A program made the position numbers and the translations under genes. A stretch of 64,000 nt of DNA, taken from the NCBI GenBank assembly GCA_047602185.1, contig JASGHY010000001.1, positions 186,001 to 250,000 of the forward strand, in the 5' to 3' direction. Under the pieces are notes generated by a model. It did no database searches. It saw only the letters and a list, made by a program, of their open reading frames with translations, and had not been told where the DNA came from. Numbering within the stretch: position 1 is the stretch's first letter; the number at the start of each line of letters is the position of its first letter. The stretch comes from PMP191F sp047602185. GTDB lineage: Bacteria > Bacteroidota > Bacteroidia > Chitinophagales > Chitinophagaceae. Positions 50,269 to 58,708 of this stretch are shown here, piece by piece.

Positions 50269-51072
50269 ATGGTATACTATAAAACGGAAGCTGAAATTGA
50301 AATAATGCGTCAAAGCGCATTGCTGGTAAGTAAAACGTTAACTGAAGTAGCTAAGATCATTAAACCCGGTATTACAACCCTGTCTCTTGACAAAATGATC
50401 GGTGAGTTTATCCGCGATAATGGTGCTGTACCATCTTTTCTTAATTATCATGGCTATCCTTTTAATTCCTGTATCTCTGTAAATGACGTGGTGGTACATG
50501 GATTTCCGACTGATAAAGAACTGAAAGAAGGTGATATTGTATCTGTGGATGTTGGGGTTTATAAGAATAGTTTCCACGGCGACCACGCCTATACATTCAT
50601 CCTGGGTGATCCCGGTGAAGCAGTAGTGCAACTGGTACGTGTTACCAAAGAGTCTCTGTACAAGGGTATCGAAAAAGCTGTTGCCGGCAACCGCATCGGC
50701 GATATCAGCAACGCCATACAGGAGCATACAGAAAAGAAATACAAATACGGCGTAGTGCGTGAATTGGTAGGCCATGGTCTTGGCAGAAGCATGCATGAAG
50801 ATCCACAAGTGCCAAACTATGGCAAACGTGGTTCCGGCCCGGTAATGAAAGAAGGACTGGTACTGGCTATTGAACCCATGATCAATATGGGAACAAAAGA
50901 TGTGTACACCGAGGAGGATGGCTGGACTGTGCGTACAGAGGATGCTAAACCTTCTGTTCACTTTGAGCATGATGTGTGCATCCGGAAAGGGAAGGCTGAT
51001 ATCCTGTCTGATTACAAGCCTATTGAAGCAGCAGAGAAAGCTAATCCCAACCTGAAATCGGATTATTATTAG
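50269..51072 (+). CDS. map: Methionine aminopeptidase, type I
   Basis: Removes initiator Met. 267 aa. Metal ligands in VSVDVGVYKNSFHGDHAYTF (two Asp region), GHGLGRSMHEDPQVPNYG (His) and IEPMIN / VHFEHDVCI (two Glu). The substrate-pocket NDVVVHGFP precedes. Last gene of the ribosomal block; infA and the alpha-operon genes, which usually follow, are absent. Confidence 0.97.
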   Translation: MVYYKTEAEIEIMRQSALLVSKTLTEVAKIIKPGITTLSLDKMIGEFIRDNGAVPSFLNYHGYPFNSCISVNDVVVHGFPTDKELKEGDIVSVDVGVYKNSFHGDHAYTFILGDPGEAVVQLVRVTKESLYKGIEKAVAGNRIGDISNAIQEHTEKKYKYGVVRELVGHGLGRSMHEDPQVPNYGKRGSGPVMKEGLVLAIEPMINMGTKDVYTEEDGWTVRTEDAKPSVHFEHDVCIRKGKADILSDYKPIEAAEKANPNLKSDYY

Positions 51073-51133
51073 TTATTAAGGTACAATGAGGGTTAAAGGT
51101 GCTTTGCGCCGGGCCCGATAACCAAATACATTT

Positions 51134-51162
51134 AAACCCTCTTACCGGAGGGTTTATTTTTT
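51134..51162 (+). terminator. Intrinsic terminator after map
   Basis: AAACCCTC / GAGGGTTT (51134-51141, 51148-51155), TTACCG loop, then ATTTTTT. Marks the end of the ribosomal transcript and excludes the upstream extension of the next frame. Confidence 0.9.
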
Positions 51163-51182
51163 CTGATACAAGCCTGAGCATA

Positions 51183-52433
51183 ATGTCGCAAAAACGTAAA
51201 AAACTGGTTGTAATTGGTGGAGGAGCTGCAGGTTTTTTCTGCGCAGTAAACGCTGCAAGATTACAGCCTGACCTGGAAGTAATTATCCTGGAGAAAACCA
51301 GCAAGGTATTGTCGAAGGTGAAAGTATCGGGTGGGGGGCGTTGTAATGTAACACATGCCTGTTTCAGCATCAGCGAAATGATCCGCAGGTACCCGCGCGG
51401 ACAGAATTTCCTGAAGAAAACATTTCACCAGTTTTTTACAACAGACACTATTGAATGGTATAAGGAAAGAGGTGTTGAACTGAAGAAAGAAGAGGATGGC
51501 CGGATGTTCCCGGTTACTGATTCATCTCAAACGATCATAGATTGTTTGCTGCGCGAAGTAAATAAATACGGCGTAGAAGTAAGAATGATGTCTGAGGTCC
51601 GGAGCCTGAAGTATGACAATGATACCAGTGAATTTAAACTCGTATTGTCAGGAGAACGGGAGCTGGCCGCTGATCTCATTTGTGTGGCCTGTGGTGGCTA
51701 TCCTAAAACTGCAATGTTCGGGTGGTTGCTTCAGTTAGGTCATACTATTGAGGAGCCGGTGCCATCTTTGTTTACATTCAATATGCCGGGTAATGCTGTT
51801 ACTCAACTGATGGGAGTTGCTGTGCCGGAAGCACAGGTAAAAATTGCGGGTAGCAAACTGGTTGAGCAAGGTCCATTGCTGATTACCCATTGGGGAATGA
51901 GTGGTCCTGCGATATTAAGGCTATCTGCATGGGGGGCCAGGGAGTTTGCTGCAAACAATTATCGCTTTACCGCTATTGTAAACTGGCTGCCTGCCTATAA
52001 TGAACAAAGTTTCAGGGAGAAGCTGCAGCAGATGAGATTTGAGCTGGCCCCGCAAAAAACAGGCTCCCGGTCTCCTTTCGGTTTGCCACAACGGTTATGG
52101 TTATACCTGCTGGAACAGTCAGGTGTACAGCTTGATATACGCTGGGCCGATCTGCCGGCAAAAGAACAGAACAGGCTGGTTAAGAATTGCTGTGCACAGG
52201 AGTTTGCAGTGAATGGAAAAACAACTTTTAAAGAGGAGTTTGTAACTGCGGGAGGAATAAAGCTTTCTGAGATCGATGCCAATACCATGCAGAGCAAACT
52301 GCATCCCGGTTTATTCTTTGCGGGAGAAATTGCAGATGTGGATGGTGTAACCGGTGGGTTCAATTTTCAGCACGCCTGGACCAGCGGGTTCATCGCTGCA
52401 AAAGCCATTCATCAAAAGTTGCAAGAAGAATAG
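51183..52433 (+). CDS. BaiN/HI0933-family flavoprotein (putative NAD(P)/FAD oxidoreductase)
   Basis: 416 aa from ATG 51183 (MSQKRKKLVVIGGGAAGFFCAVNA, FAD Rossmann motif at 9-22). The frame begins earlier at 51099 but includes a terminator, so that start is rejected. KVSGGGRCNVTHAC is the family hallmark after the ADP-binding domain; ICVACGGYPKTAMFG and GLFFAGEIADVDGVTGGFNFQHAWTSG close the FAD site. The reaction is not established for most members; BaiN acts on bile acids, and RNA or small-molecule reductions have been suggested. Single gene. Confidence 0.88.
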   Translation: MSQKRKKLVVIGGGAAGFFCAVNAARLQPDLEVIILEKTSKVLSKVKVSGGGRCNVTHACFSISEMIRRYPRGQNFLKKTFHQFFTTDTIEWYKERGVELKKEEDGRMFPVTDSSQTIIDCLLREVNKYGVEVRMMSEVRSLKYDNDTSEFKLVLSGERELAADLICVACGGYPKTAMFGWLLQLGHTIEEPVPSLFTFNMPGNAVTQLMGVAVPEAQVKIAGSKLVEQGPLLITHWGMSGPAILRLSAWGAREFAANNYRFTAIVNWLPAYNEQSFREKLQQMRFELAPQKTGSRSPFGLPQRLWLYLLEQSGVQLDIRWADLPAKEQNRLVKNCCAQEFAVNGKTTFKEEFVTAGGIKLSEIDANTMQSKLHPGLFFAGEIADVDGVTGGFNFQHAWTSGFIAAKAIHQKLQEE

Positions 52434-52474
52434 CTTCCGGATCTACCGGCTGATGCAGGCGGCCGAAGATATTG

Positions 52475-52912
52475 TTATAAAGACAGCCTGTGATACACCA
52501 GCTCTCCGCGGTAAGTTGCTACCTGCAGTAACAGGTGCATCAGGAACAATTCTGTACTCATGGGCTCGCCAAACACCTGGATAGGATATTCTTTTTCCAT
52601 CTCTTTTTTAGAGAGTTGTTCCAGGGTGTCTTTTACTGCACTTTTGGCCGCAGACAGCTCATCAAGCAATTTCTGACGGCTTACATTTTTGAGGGTAAAT
52701 TCTGCATTGGCGTTTCTTGTATAGCCGGAATCGTTCAATACAGCGCCTAAAAAATATTGGAGTTCACCAACGATACGTAAACAGAAGTTGCCACCAGCGG
52801 GAACCCCTTCTTTACTTACCCAAAGGGTTTTCTCATCTGTATAGGCATTCAGTTCAGCAGTTACCTGGTCTAATTCTCGTTCGAAGAGACGAATTAAAAT
52901 CGGAGTGATCAT
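52475..52912 (-). CDS. DinB-like/DUF1572 protein with altered metal site
   Basis: 145 aa four-helix protein. MITPILIRLFERELDQVTAELNAYTD, GNFCLRIVGELQYFLGAVLND and a C-terminal MHLLLQVATYRGELVYH match the DinB/DUF1572 layout. The usual triad of His ligands is incomplete: the helix-2 His-x-x-G position reads RIVGEL, and the final HxxxH reads HLLLQVATYRG with one His. It may not bind metal. Role unknown; related proteins act in thiol- or stress-linked transferase reactions. Confidence 0.7.
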   Translation of the reverse strand: MITPILIRLFERELDQVTAELNAYTDEKTLWVSKEGVPAGGNFCLRIVGELQYFLGAVLNDSGYTRNANAEFTLKNVSRQKLLDELSAAKSAVKDTLEQLSKKEMEKEYPIQVFGEPMSTELFLMHLLLQVATYRGELVYHRLSL

Positions 52913-53070
52913 ATTATTTGTCAGTTAGCAAAGGGCGCAAAGTAAAAGAAAACATTTAATAGATGCAACCTTTTATTGCAGTATAACAAAAGGATATTGT
53001 TGTACAAAGCATTGTTGATTGTTTTTTGTTCAATAAGTTATTGATTGTCAACAGCCAAAAAACGCCTGCT

Positions 53071-53104
53071 TTTGAAGCTATTCCATTAATTTGACGTATC
53101 TTTG
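53071..53104 (+). promoter_or_regulatory. Promoter of rpsA
   Basis: TTTG at 53071-53074 and TATCTTTG at 53097-53104, spacing 22; leader of about 35 nt. Confidence 0.78.
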
Positions 53105-53145
53105 CAACCCCCTGGAATCAAAACCCTCCGGGGAGTTTATTTATC

Positions 53146-55056
53146 ATGTTAGAGAATTTAATTGTTAAACAACTAAACGCTGATGCTCAGGAGTCTGGCG
53201 CTGCTGCCGAGACTACAGCGACAACAAATGCACCTGTTGCAGCTCCAGAGGTTGAAACTGCACACGACGATTTCGACTGGAGTATTGACAAACGTAATGT
53301 TGCTAGTTACAGCAAAGATCAGAAAGAGAAGTATGATGCTGTTTATGAAAGCACATTCAAAGCTGTTACCGATGGCGAATTAGTAAAAGGCCTGGTAGTG
53401 GCATTAACTAAAACTGATGTTGTTATCAACATTGGCTTTAAAAGCGATGGTCTCGTTTCTTTAAACGAGTTCCGTGATCTGCCTACCCTGAAAACAGGTG
53501 ATGAGGTAGAAGTAATGGTAGTGGAAAAAGAGGACAGGGATGGTCACCTGAACCTCAGCCGCAAACAGGCTCGTATTACACGTGCATGGGAAAGAATTGT
53601 GGAAGTACACAAAACCGGAGAAGTTATTACCGGTACTGTTACCTCTAAAACAAAAGGTGGCTTGATCGTAGACGTATTCGGTATGGAAACATTCTTACCG
53701 GGTTCTCAGATCGACGTGAAACCTGTAACTGATTACGATCAGTTTGTAGGAAAAACTATGGAATTCAAAGTGGTTAAGATCAACGAAACCATTAAGAACG
53801 CTGTAGTATCTCACAAAGCCCTGATTGAAAGTGATATCGAAGCACAACGTGCTGAGATCATGAGTAAACTGGAAAGAGGTCAGGTACTGGAAGGAACTAT
53901 CAAAAATATCACCGACTTCGGTGCCTTTATGGACCTGGGCGGCTTAGACGGCTTGCTGTATATCACTGATATCAGCTGGGGTCGTATCAGCCATCCGAGC
54001 GAGGTGCTGAAACTGGATCAGAAACTGAAAGTGGTTGTATTAGACTTCGATGATGAGAAAAAACGCATCAGCCTGGGTCTGAAACAACTGACTCCGCACC
54101 CATGGGATATTTTACCAGAAACCATTCACGAAGGTTCTGTAGTGAAAGGTAAAGTGGTTAATATCGAAGATTACGGTGCATTCCTCGAAATTATGCCTGG
54201 TGTAGAAGGTCTGGTTCACGTAAGTGAAATTACCTGGGCTAATACTCCAATCAACGCCAAAGAGTTCTTCAAACTTGGTGATGAGTACGAGGCTAAGATT
54301 GTAACCCTGGATAAAGACAATCGCAAAATGAGTTTGTCTATCAAACAAATGAGCGAAGATCCCTGGAGCACAATCGAAACTAAATTCCCTGAAGGAAGCC
54401 GTCATACCGGTCTGGTTAAAAACATCACTCCTTACGGTGTGTTTGTTGAGCTGGCTCCTGGTATCGGTGGTATGATCCACATCAGCGACCTGAGCTGGTT
54501 GAAACGTTTCAATCATCCTTCTGAGTACACTAAAGTTGGTTCTAACATCGACGTAGTGATCCTGGGAATTGATAAAGAGAACCGCAAACTGCAACTTGGT
54601 CATAAACAACTGGAAGAAGATCCCTGGAACGCACTGCAGGATACATTCGCTGTAGGCTCAGTGCACGAAGGAACTGTTATCCGTCGTGATGACAAAGGTG
54701 GTATCGTTCAGTTACCTTACGGTCTGGAAGGCTTTGCGCCTAGCCGTCACCTGATGAAGGAAGATGGTAAAGCCATTGGTGCTGATGAAACTGCACAGTT
54801 CATGGTTATCGAATTTGACCGCAACGAAAAACGTATCGTAGTATCTCATACCCGTCTTTGGGAACAGGCTAAGATCGAAGAGAAAGAAGCCGTTCGTAAA
54901 GAAGCACGTGTAGAAGCTGATAAAACGAAGAAAGCGGTTAAAAACATCCAGAACAAAGTAGAGAAAGCAACCCTGGGTGATCTTGGTGCTCTGGCTGAAA
55001 TTAAAGAGAAGCTGAAGCAGGAAGAGAAACAAGGTGGCGAAGGACAGGAAGGTTAA
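53146..55056 (+). CDS. rpsA: 30S ribosomal protein S1
   Basis: 636 aa; six S1 (OB-fold) motifs visible in order, for example GLVVALTKTDVVINIGFKSDGLV, GTVTSKTKGGLIVDVFGMETFLP, GTIKNITDFGAFMDLGGLDGLLY, GKVVNIEDYGAFLEIMPGVEGLV, GLVKNITPYGVFVELAPGIGGMI and GTVIRRDDKGGIVQLPYGLEGFA. An Ala/Thr-rich N-terminal stretch of about 50 residues and a Lys/Glu-rich C-terminal coiled-coil tail flank them. Binds mRNA upstream of starts; important in Bacteroidota where Shine-Dalgarno sequences are rare. Own promoter and terminator. Confidence 0.98.
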   Translation: MLENLIVKQLNADAQESGAAAETTATTNAPVAAPEVETAHDDFDWSIDKRNVASYSKDQKEKYDAVYESTFKAVTDGELVKGLVVALTKTDVVINIGFKSDGLVSLNEFRDLPTLKTGDEVEVMVVEKEDRDGHLNLSRKQARITRAWERIVEVHKTGEVITGTVTSKTKGGLIVDVFGMETFLPGSQIDVKPVTDYDQFVGKTMEFKVVKINETIKNAVVSHKALIESDIEAQRAEIMSKLERGQVLEGTIKNITDFGAFMDLGGLDGLLYITDISWGRISHPSEVLKLDQKLKVVVLDFDDEKKRISLGLKQLTPHPWDILPETIHEGSVVKGKVVNIEDYGAFLEIMPGVEGLVHVSEITWANTPINAKEFFKLGDEYEAKIVTLDKDNRKMSLSIKQMSEDPWSTIETKFPEGSRHTGLVKNITPYGVFVELAPGIGGMIHISDLSWLKRFNHPSEYTKVGSNIDVVILGIDKENRKLQLGHKQLEEDPWNALQDTFAVGSVHEGTVIRRDDKGGIVQLPYGLEGFAPSRHLMKEDGKAIGADETAQFMVIEFDRNEKRIVVSHTRLWEQAKIEEKEAVRKEARVEADKTKKAVKNIQNKVEKATLGDLGALAEIKEKLKQEEKQGGEGQEG

Positions 55057-55085
55057 TTCCTTTCTCTTTCTCACTCACTGATACA

Positions 55086-55119
55086 AAGCGTCTCTGCGTA
55101 AGCAGAGGCGCTTTTTTTT
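55086..55119 (+). terminator. Intrinsic terminator of rpsA
   Basis: 12-bp stem AAGCGTCTCTGC / GCAGAGGCGCTT (55086-55097, 55102-55113), GTAA loop, eight T. Confidence 0.93.
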
Positions 55120-55285
55120 ATGTGCAAATTGATTGATTTGCGGATGTGAAAATGAAATCAAGAAGGTCGAAAGAAAGTACGAAATACGGAATTAGAAGTA
55201 TGGCTGCGAGAACAGGAAAGCCTTGCTGCCCAAAGCGCGTAGCTGCTGTACTTACAACCTATAACTTAAAACTTATAACCTGTAT
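55120..55285. repeat. Repeat-rich convergent spacer
   Basis: TGTGCAAATTGATTGATTTG and GCGGATGTGAAAATG (about 55122-55155), GAAAGTACGAAATACGG (about 55171-55187), and ACTTACAACCTATAACTTAA with AACTTATAACCTG (about 55251-55281, TATAACT words at 7 bp). Confidence 0.65.
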
Positions 55286-55951
55286 TTAAGCGTTCAGCAA
55301 TGCCAGCTTTTCCTCAGTAAACAGATCCAGTCTTTTCAACTTGAGATCGGCAGCGCCCCATCTTGTTTCGTCATGGTGTTCAGGAGCGGGAATTACCACG
55401 CAACGCATGCGTGCTGCTTTTGCAGCGATCATTCCATTGAAAGAATCTTCAAAACAAATACAGGTGGTAGGAGCTACGCTCAATTGAGTGGCGCAATCAA
55501 GAAATACCTGTGGGTGGGGTTTGCCGTAATGTAAAAATTCAGCAGAGTTAATGGCAGATAAATAGGGCCTGATCTGCAATTTATCAATGACTGTATTGAT
55601 CAGGATGAGAGGAGAGGATGAAGCTAGACCGATTTTGAATCCCTTCTCTTTGAAAAATTCCATGATGTATTGAACACCCGGTAATGCTTCGCCTTTGGCG
55701 CTTATTTTCTCCAATGCAAGGGCCAGTATTTTATCAACTGCTTCGGGAGCAGATCGTTTATCAATATTGAAATAGGTAAACCAGTGATCTATCCATTCGG
55801 GGGTGCGTAAGCCTGTAGTGCTGTGGTATTGTGCAGGGGTAAGTGATACGCCAAAATGTTGCAGGGTCTCTGTACCTGCTTCCTGCCACAAGGGTTCCGA
55901 ATCAATCAAAAGCCCGTCCATGTCGAAAATAGCCGAGGAGAATTTGTTCAT
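55286..55951 (-). CDS. HAD-superfamily phosphatase (HxpB/beta-phosphoglucomutase-like)
   Basis: 221 aa from ATG 55951; the long upstream extension of the frame is repeat DNA. HAD motif I FDMDGLLIDSEP (Asp10 nucleophile, Asp12 acid/base), motif II GLASSSPLILI (Ser), motif III Lys in the YGKPHPQVFL block, motif IV CICFEDSFNGMIAAKAA. Cap domain between motif I and II is alpha-helical (subclass IA). Sequence style is close to HxpB sugar-phosphate phosphatases; true substrate unknown. A TACCTTTG promoter box ends four bases before ATG, implying a nearly leaderless mRNA. Confidence 0.9.
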   Translation of the reverse strand: MNKFSSAIFDMDGLLIDSEPLWQEAGTETLQHFGVSLTPAQYHSTTGLRTPEWIDHWFTYFNIDKRSAPEAVDKILALALEKISAKGEALPGVQYIMEFFKEKGFKIGLASSSPLILINTVIDKLQIRPYLSAINSAEFLHYGKPHPQVFLDCATQLSVAPTTCICFEDSFNGMIAAKAARMRCVVIPAPEHHDETRWGAADLKLKRLDLFTEEKLALLNA

Positions 55952-55955
55952 GGCG

Positions 55956-55963
55956 CAAAGGTA
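55956..55963 (-). promoter_or_regulatory. -7 element (TACCTTTG) abutting the HAD gene start
   Basis: Exact TAnnTTTG on the minus strand, four bases before ATG 55951. Transcription from it would begin at or within a few bases of the start codon. Confidence 0.6.
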
Positions 55964-55967
55964 ACTC

Positions 55968-56340
55968 AATGTGTGAATTTGTAAATATGCAGATGTGCAA
56001 ATGTGTGTGAAACATAAATCGTGAGACGTGAATCGGCGGACGGCAATCGGCAATATCGTGAGACGTGAATCGTAAGTCGTGAGTGGCTGAAGCAAGTGAA
56101 TAGTCAATGGTGAATAGTGAATAGTGAATGGGAATACAGATAACTGCAAATTGCCAACTGCAAACTGTTAACTTTCTTCCTGTCTTTCCTTCGATATTCG
56201 AAATTCAGGATTTGACATTCGATATTTTCACCTTCCGTACTTCGTATTTCTTATTTCTAACTTTCTTGAGCCTTGTGCCTTAACCTATAACTTAAAACTT
56301 ACAACCTGTATTCCTTGTGCCTTTCAGACTTCAGTATTTC
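55968..56340. repeat. Heptad-repeat island (minus-oriented), left arm of a long inverted repeat
   Basis: Read on the plus strand: GTGAATTTGTAAATATGCAG, AATCGTGAGACGTGAATCGG, GGCAATCGGCAATATCGTGA, GTGAATAGTCAATGGTGAAT, TAACTGCAAATTGCCAACTG, the perfect arm at 56176-56272, TATAACTTAAAACTTACAAC. It is the reverse complement of the module order at 58384-58556. Located between divergent genes. Confidence 0.8.
56176..56272. repeat. 97-bp perfect inverted repeat, arm 1
   Basis: Identical to the reverse complement of 58433-58529 without a mismatch, by direct alignment. Similarity extends outward on both sides with a few mismatches and a 6-bp indel, over roughly 150 bp in total. Composed of AAAGTTAGAAATAAGAAATA-, ATATCGAATG- and TTCGAATATCGAAGG-type heptad words. 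Confidence 0.9.
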
Positions 56341-56353
56341 TTACCTTCGCTTC

Positions 56354-56770
56354 ATGCCTCGTATTCTCGCCATTGATTATGGATTAAAAAGAACCGGTAT
56401 TGCCGTGACAGACCCCCTGAAGATTATTGCACAGGGGCTTACAACTGTGGAATCGCCCAGGCTTATAAACTTTCTTAAAGACTATATTAAGAATGAGCCG
56501 GTAGAGCTATTCATCATTGGCGAGCCCAAAAACTGGGATGATACAGATACGCACGCCACTCCACTGGTAAAAAAGATCATAGAACGGCTTACTAAAGAAT
56601 TCCCCAATATTCCACTAAAAACAGTGGATGAGCGTTATACGTCCAAAATGGCCTCCCGCGCCATGATAGATATGGGCCTCAGCAGGAAACAGCGGCAAAA
56701 TAAGGCCCTTGTGGATGAAATTGCTGCTACTATCATGCTGCAGGAATACCTTCAGCAAACGGGCGGATAA
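56354..56770 (+). CDS. ruvX: Putative pre-16S rRNA nuclease / Holliday junction resolvase-like YqgF
   Basis: 138 aa from ATG 56354 (MPRILAIDYGLKRTGIAVTDP); the in-frame ATG at 56315 lies in the repeat island. RNase H-like fold: Asp8 in AIDYG, Glu in FIIGEPKNWDDTDTHATP block, and Asp/Glu in VDERYTSKMASRAM and LVDEIAATIMLQEYL. Family is linked to 16S 5'-end maturation in E. coli. Lies inside the 97-bp inverted repeat pair, upstream of def. Confidence 0.92.
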   Translation: MPRILAIDYGLKRTGIAVTDPLKIIAQGLTTVESPRLINFLKDYIKNEPVELFIIGEPKNWDDTDTHATPLVKKIIERLTKEFPNIPLKTVDERYTSKMASRAMIDMGLSRKQRQNKALVDEIAATIMLQEYLQQTGG

Positions 56771-56847
56771 AGGCCAGAGACCCGTGTTGTCAGATTGTTG
56801 ATTTGGGAGTAAATTTGCAGTTTGAATAAATTACCAATTCAGTAAAT

Positions 56848-57426
56848 ATGATCTTACCGATAGTTGCATACGGAGCACCCATTTTACGTTCAGTGAGCAA
56901 GGATATTACGCCCGATTACCCCGGGCTGGAGAAGTTTATTGCTGATATGTGGGAAACCATGTATGCCAGCAATGGCGTTGGTCTTGCTGCTCCGCAGGTG
57001 AATAAAGATGTTCGCGTATTTGTGGTAGACAGCGCCCAGATATTTGATAACCTGGATGAAGATGAAGTAGGTAAATATCCCGATGAGCCCGGCGTTAAGC
57101 AGGTTTTTATTAACGCGCATATCGTTGAATTAGATGGCGAGGAATGGGCTTACAATGAAGGTTGTTTAAGCATTCCGAAGATCAGGGAAGACGTGTACCG
57201 CAATGAAACGGTAACGCTTGAATACGTGGATGAGAACTTTCAGCCGCATACAGCAACTTTCCGTGGTATTACTGCCCGTGTTATTCTGCACGAATATGAT
57301 CATATAGAAGGTAAGTTGTTTATTGATTACCTGAAGCCATTGAAAAAGAAAATGCTGAAAGGTAAGCTGGAAGATATTTCCAAAGGCAAGGTGAGGGTTG
57401 ATTATAAAATGGTTTTCCCTAAATAA
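56848..57426 (+). CDS. def: Peptide deformylase
   Basis: 192 aa. Removes the N-formyl group from nascent proteins, upstream of Map. Motif 1 GVGLAAPQV (43-51, Gln50), motif 2 EGCLSIP (104-110, Cys106 ligand), motif 3 HEYDHIEG (148-155, His148, Glu149, His152). All metal ligands and the catalytic Glu are present. An insertion around FDNLDEDEVGKYPDEPGVKQ is characteristic of Bacteroidota Def. Downstream of ruvX, likely cotranscribed (77-bp gap). Confidence 0.97.
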   Translation: MILPIVAYGAPILRSVSKDITPDYPGLEKFIADMWETMYASNGVGLAAPQVNKDVRVFVVDSAQIFDNLDEDEVGKYPDEPGVKQVFINAHIVELDGEEWAYNEGCLSIPKIREDVYRNETVTLEYVDENFQPHTATFRGITARVILHEYDHIEGKLFIDYLKPLKKKMLKGKLEDISKGKVRVDYKMVFPK

Positions 57427-57450
57427 TCTTTCTCCTTTTATAAAACTAAT

Positions 57451-58389
57451 ATGATGAGAAGAAGCATAGTATTCAGTACGTTGCTTCTTCTCATTTTTAT
57501 TAATGCCATAGGGCAAGATACTTCAGTAACAATACAAAAGAAGGTTGTCACCCTGAAAGAAGTAGTGGTGCGTAGCAATCTTAATGTACAGGCGTTTATT
57601 AAACGTGTACAGGATGATACCTCCTTTTACAAAGCATTCCGCAATCTCCGCGTAATTGGTTATTCTTCTCTTAATGATGTTCGCATGCTGGACAAGAAAG
57701 GGAATGTAAAAGCATCGCTCAGCAGCAGAACAAAGCAACAGGCTAAGAATGGTTGCCGCTGGATGCAGGTGCTGGATGAAAAGACCACAGGCGACTTGTA
57801 CGATGATGAACACAATTACAACTACTACACGCCCGGTTTATATGCTGCGCTATTCTTTGCCCGTGATACTATTTGCGGTGAGAACAATATTGTAACAGGT
57901 AAAACTTTTAGTACCCAGGGTAAAGGTGGGATGGATAAACACAAGGAACAATTGAAAATGTTGTTCTTTAACCCGGGCAAAAAGGTGCCGGGCATCCCTT
58001 TTATCGGTAATAAGATCGCACTGTTTGATGATAAAGTCGCAGCCCGGTATGATTTCCTGGTAGATATGGAAGCCTTTAACGGCGTAATGTGTTATGTATT
58101 CAAAATTACACCCCGTACAGACCTTTCTGATGATGAAAAGAACGAGATCGTTATCAATGAACTGACCACCTGGTTCCGGACAGATACCTGGGAAATTGTG
58201 GCCCGTACTTATGATCTGAGCTATAAAGCCGGTGTATATGATTTTGATGTACACATGCAGGCGGAACTAACGAAAGTAGGGGATTACCTCGTTCCGAAAG
58301 TATTGCACTACAATGGTACCTGGGATGTGATCTTTAAAAAGCGTGAAAGGGCTGTTTTTACCGCGACGTTGTTTGATTTTGAACTGTAG
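57451..58389 (+). CDS. Exported protein of unknown function
   Basis: 312 aa with a signal peptide (MMRRSIVFSTLLLLIFINAIG, cut near 21). The mature N-terminus carries VTLKEVVVRSNLNVQAFIKR, the EVVV-R stretch resembling the linker after carboxypeptidase-like or TonB-plug segments in Bacteroidota envelope proteins; the rest (NNIVTGKTFSTQGKGGMDKHKEQL, TWFRTDTWEIVARTYDL, YLVPKVLHYNGTWDVIFKK) looks beta-rich and periplasmic or outer-membrane. No enzyme motif recognised. Follows def by 24 bp. Confidence 0.65.
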   Translation: MMRRSIVFSTLLLLIFINAIGQDTSVTIQKKVVTLKEVVVRSNLNVQAFIKRVQDDTSFYKAFRNLRVIGYSSLNDVRMLDKKGNVKASLSSRTKQQAKNGCRWMQVLDEKTTGDLYDDEHNYNYYTPGLYAALFFARDTICGENNIVTGKTFSTQGKGGMDKHKEQLKMLFFNPGKKVPGIPFIGNKIALFDDKVAARYDFLVDMEAFNGVMCYVFKITPRTDLSDDEKNEIVINELTTWFRTDTWEIVARTYDLSYKAGVYDFDVHMQAELTKVGDYLVPKVLHYNGTWDVIFKKRERAVFTATLFDFEL

Positions 58390-58700
58390 GCTTAATGTGA
58401 ATACAGGTTATAGGTTTTAAGTTATAGGTTAAGGCTCAAGAAAGTTAGAAATAAGAAATACGAAGTACGGAAGGTGAAAATATCGAATGTCAAATCCTGA
58501 ATTTCGAATATCGAAGGAAAGACAGGAAGGAAGTTGACAGTTTGCAGTTGGCAAAACAGCCGTAATCTTTGAGCAACGAGCAAATACAGCAGCGACCACT
58601 CACGACTGACGATTCACGACTCACGGCTTCTTTCACGTCTCACGATTTCCTTTTACGTTTGACTTTTCACGAAGAAATTCTCTCGGCCCGGCATTAACCT
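58384..58700. repeat. Heptad-repeat island, right arm of the long inverted repeat
   Basis: Order: GAATACAGGTTATAGG, TTTTAAGTTATAGG, perfect arm 58433-58529, GTTGACAGTTTGCAGTTGGC (58533-58552), TTTGAGCAACGAGC (GAGCNNN word), CACTCACGACTGACGATTCA (about 58598-58617), TTTCACGTCTCACGATTTCC and TTTGACTTTTCACG. Lies between convergent genes. Confidence 0.85.
58433..58529. repeat. 97-bp perfect inverted repeat, arm 2
   Basis: Partner of 56176-56272. The arms are 2.16 kb apart and enclose ruvX, def and the 57451 gene. Recombination between them would invert that segment. Confidence 0.9.
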
Positions 58701-58708
58701 GAACCTTT

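Noticed and set aside
51099..51182. N-terminal extension of the BaiN-like protein
   Set aside because: Contains a strong intrinsic terminator; FAD motif position fits ATG 51183.
55286..56149. 287-codon reading of the HAD phosphatase
   Set aside because: The first 66 codons are the heptad island translated; motif I requires the start at 55951.
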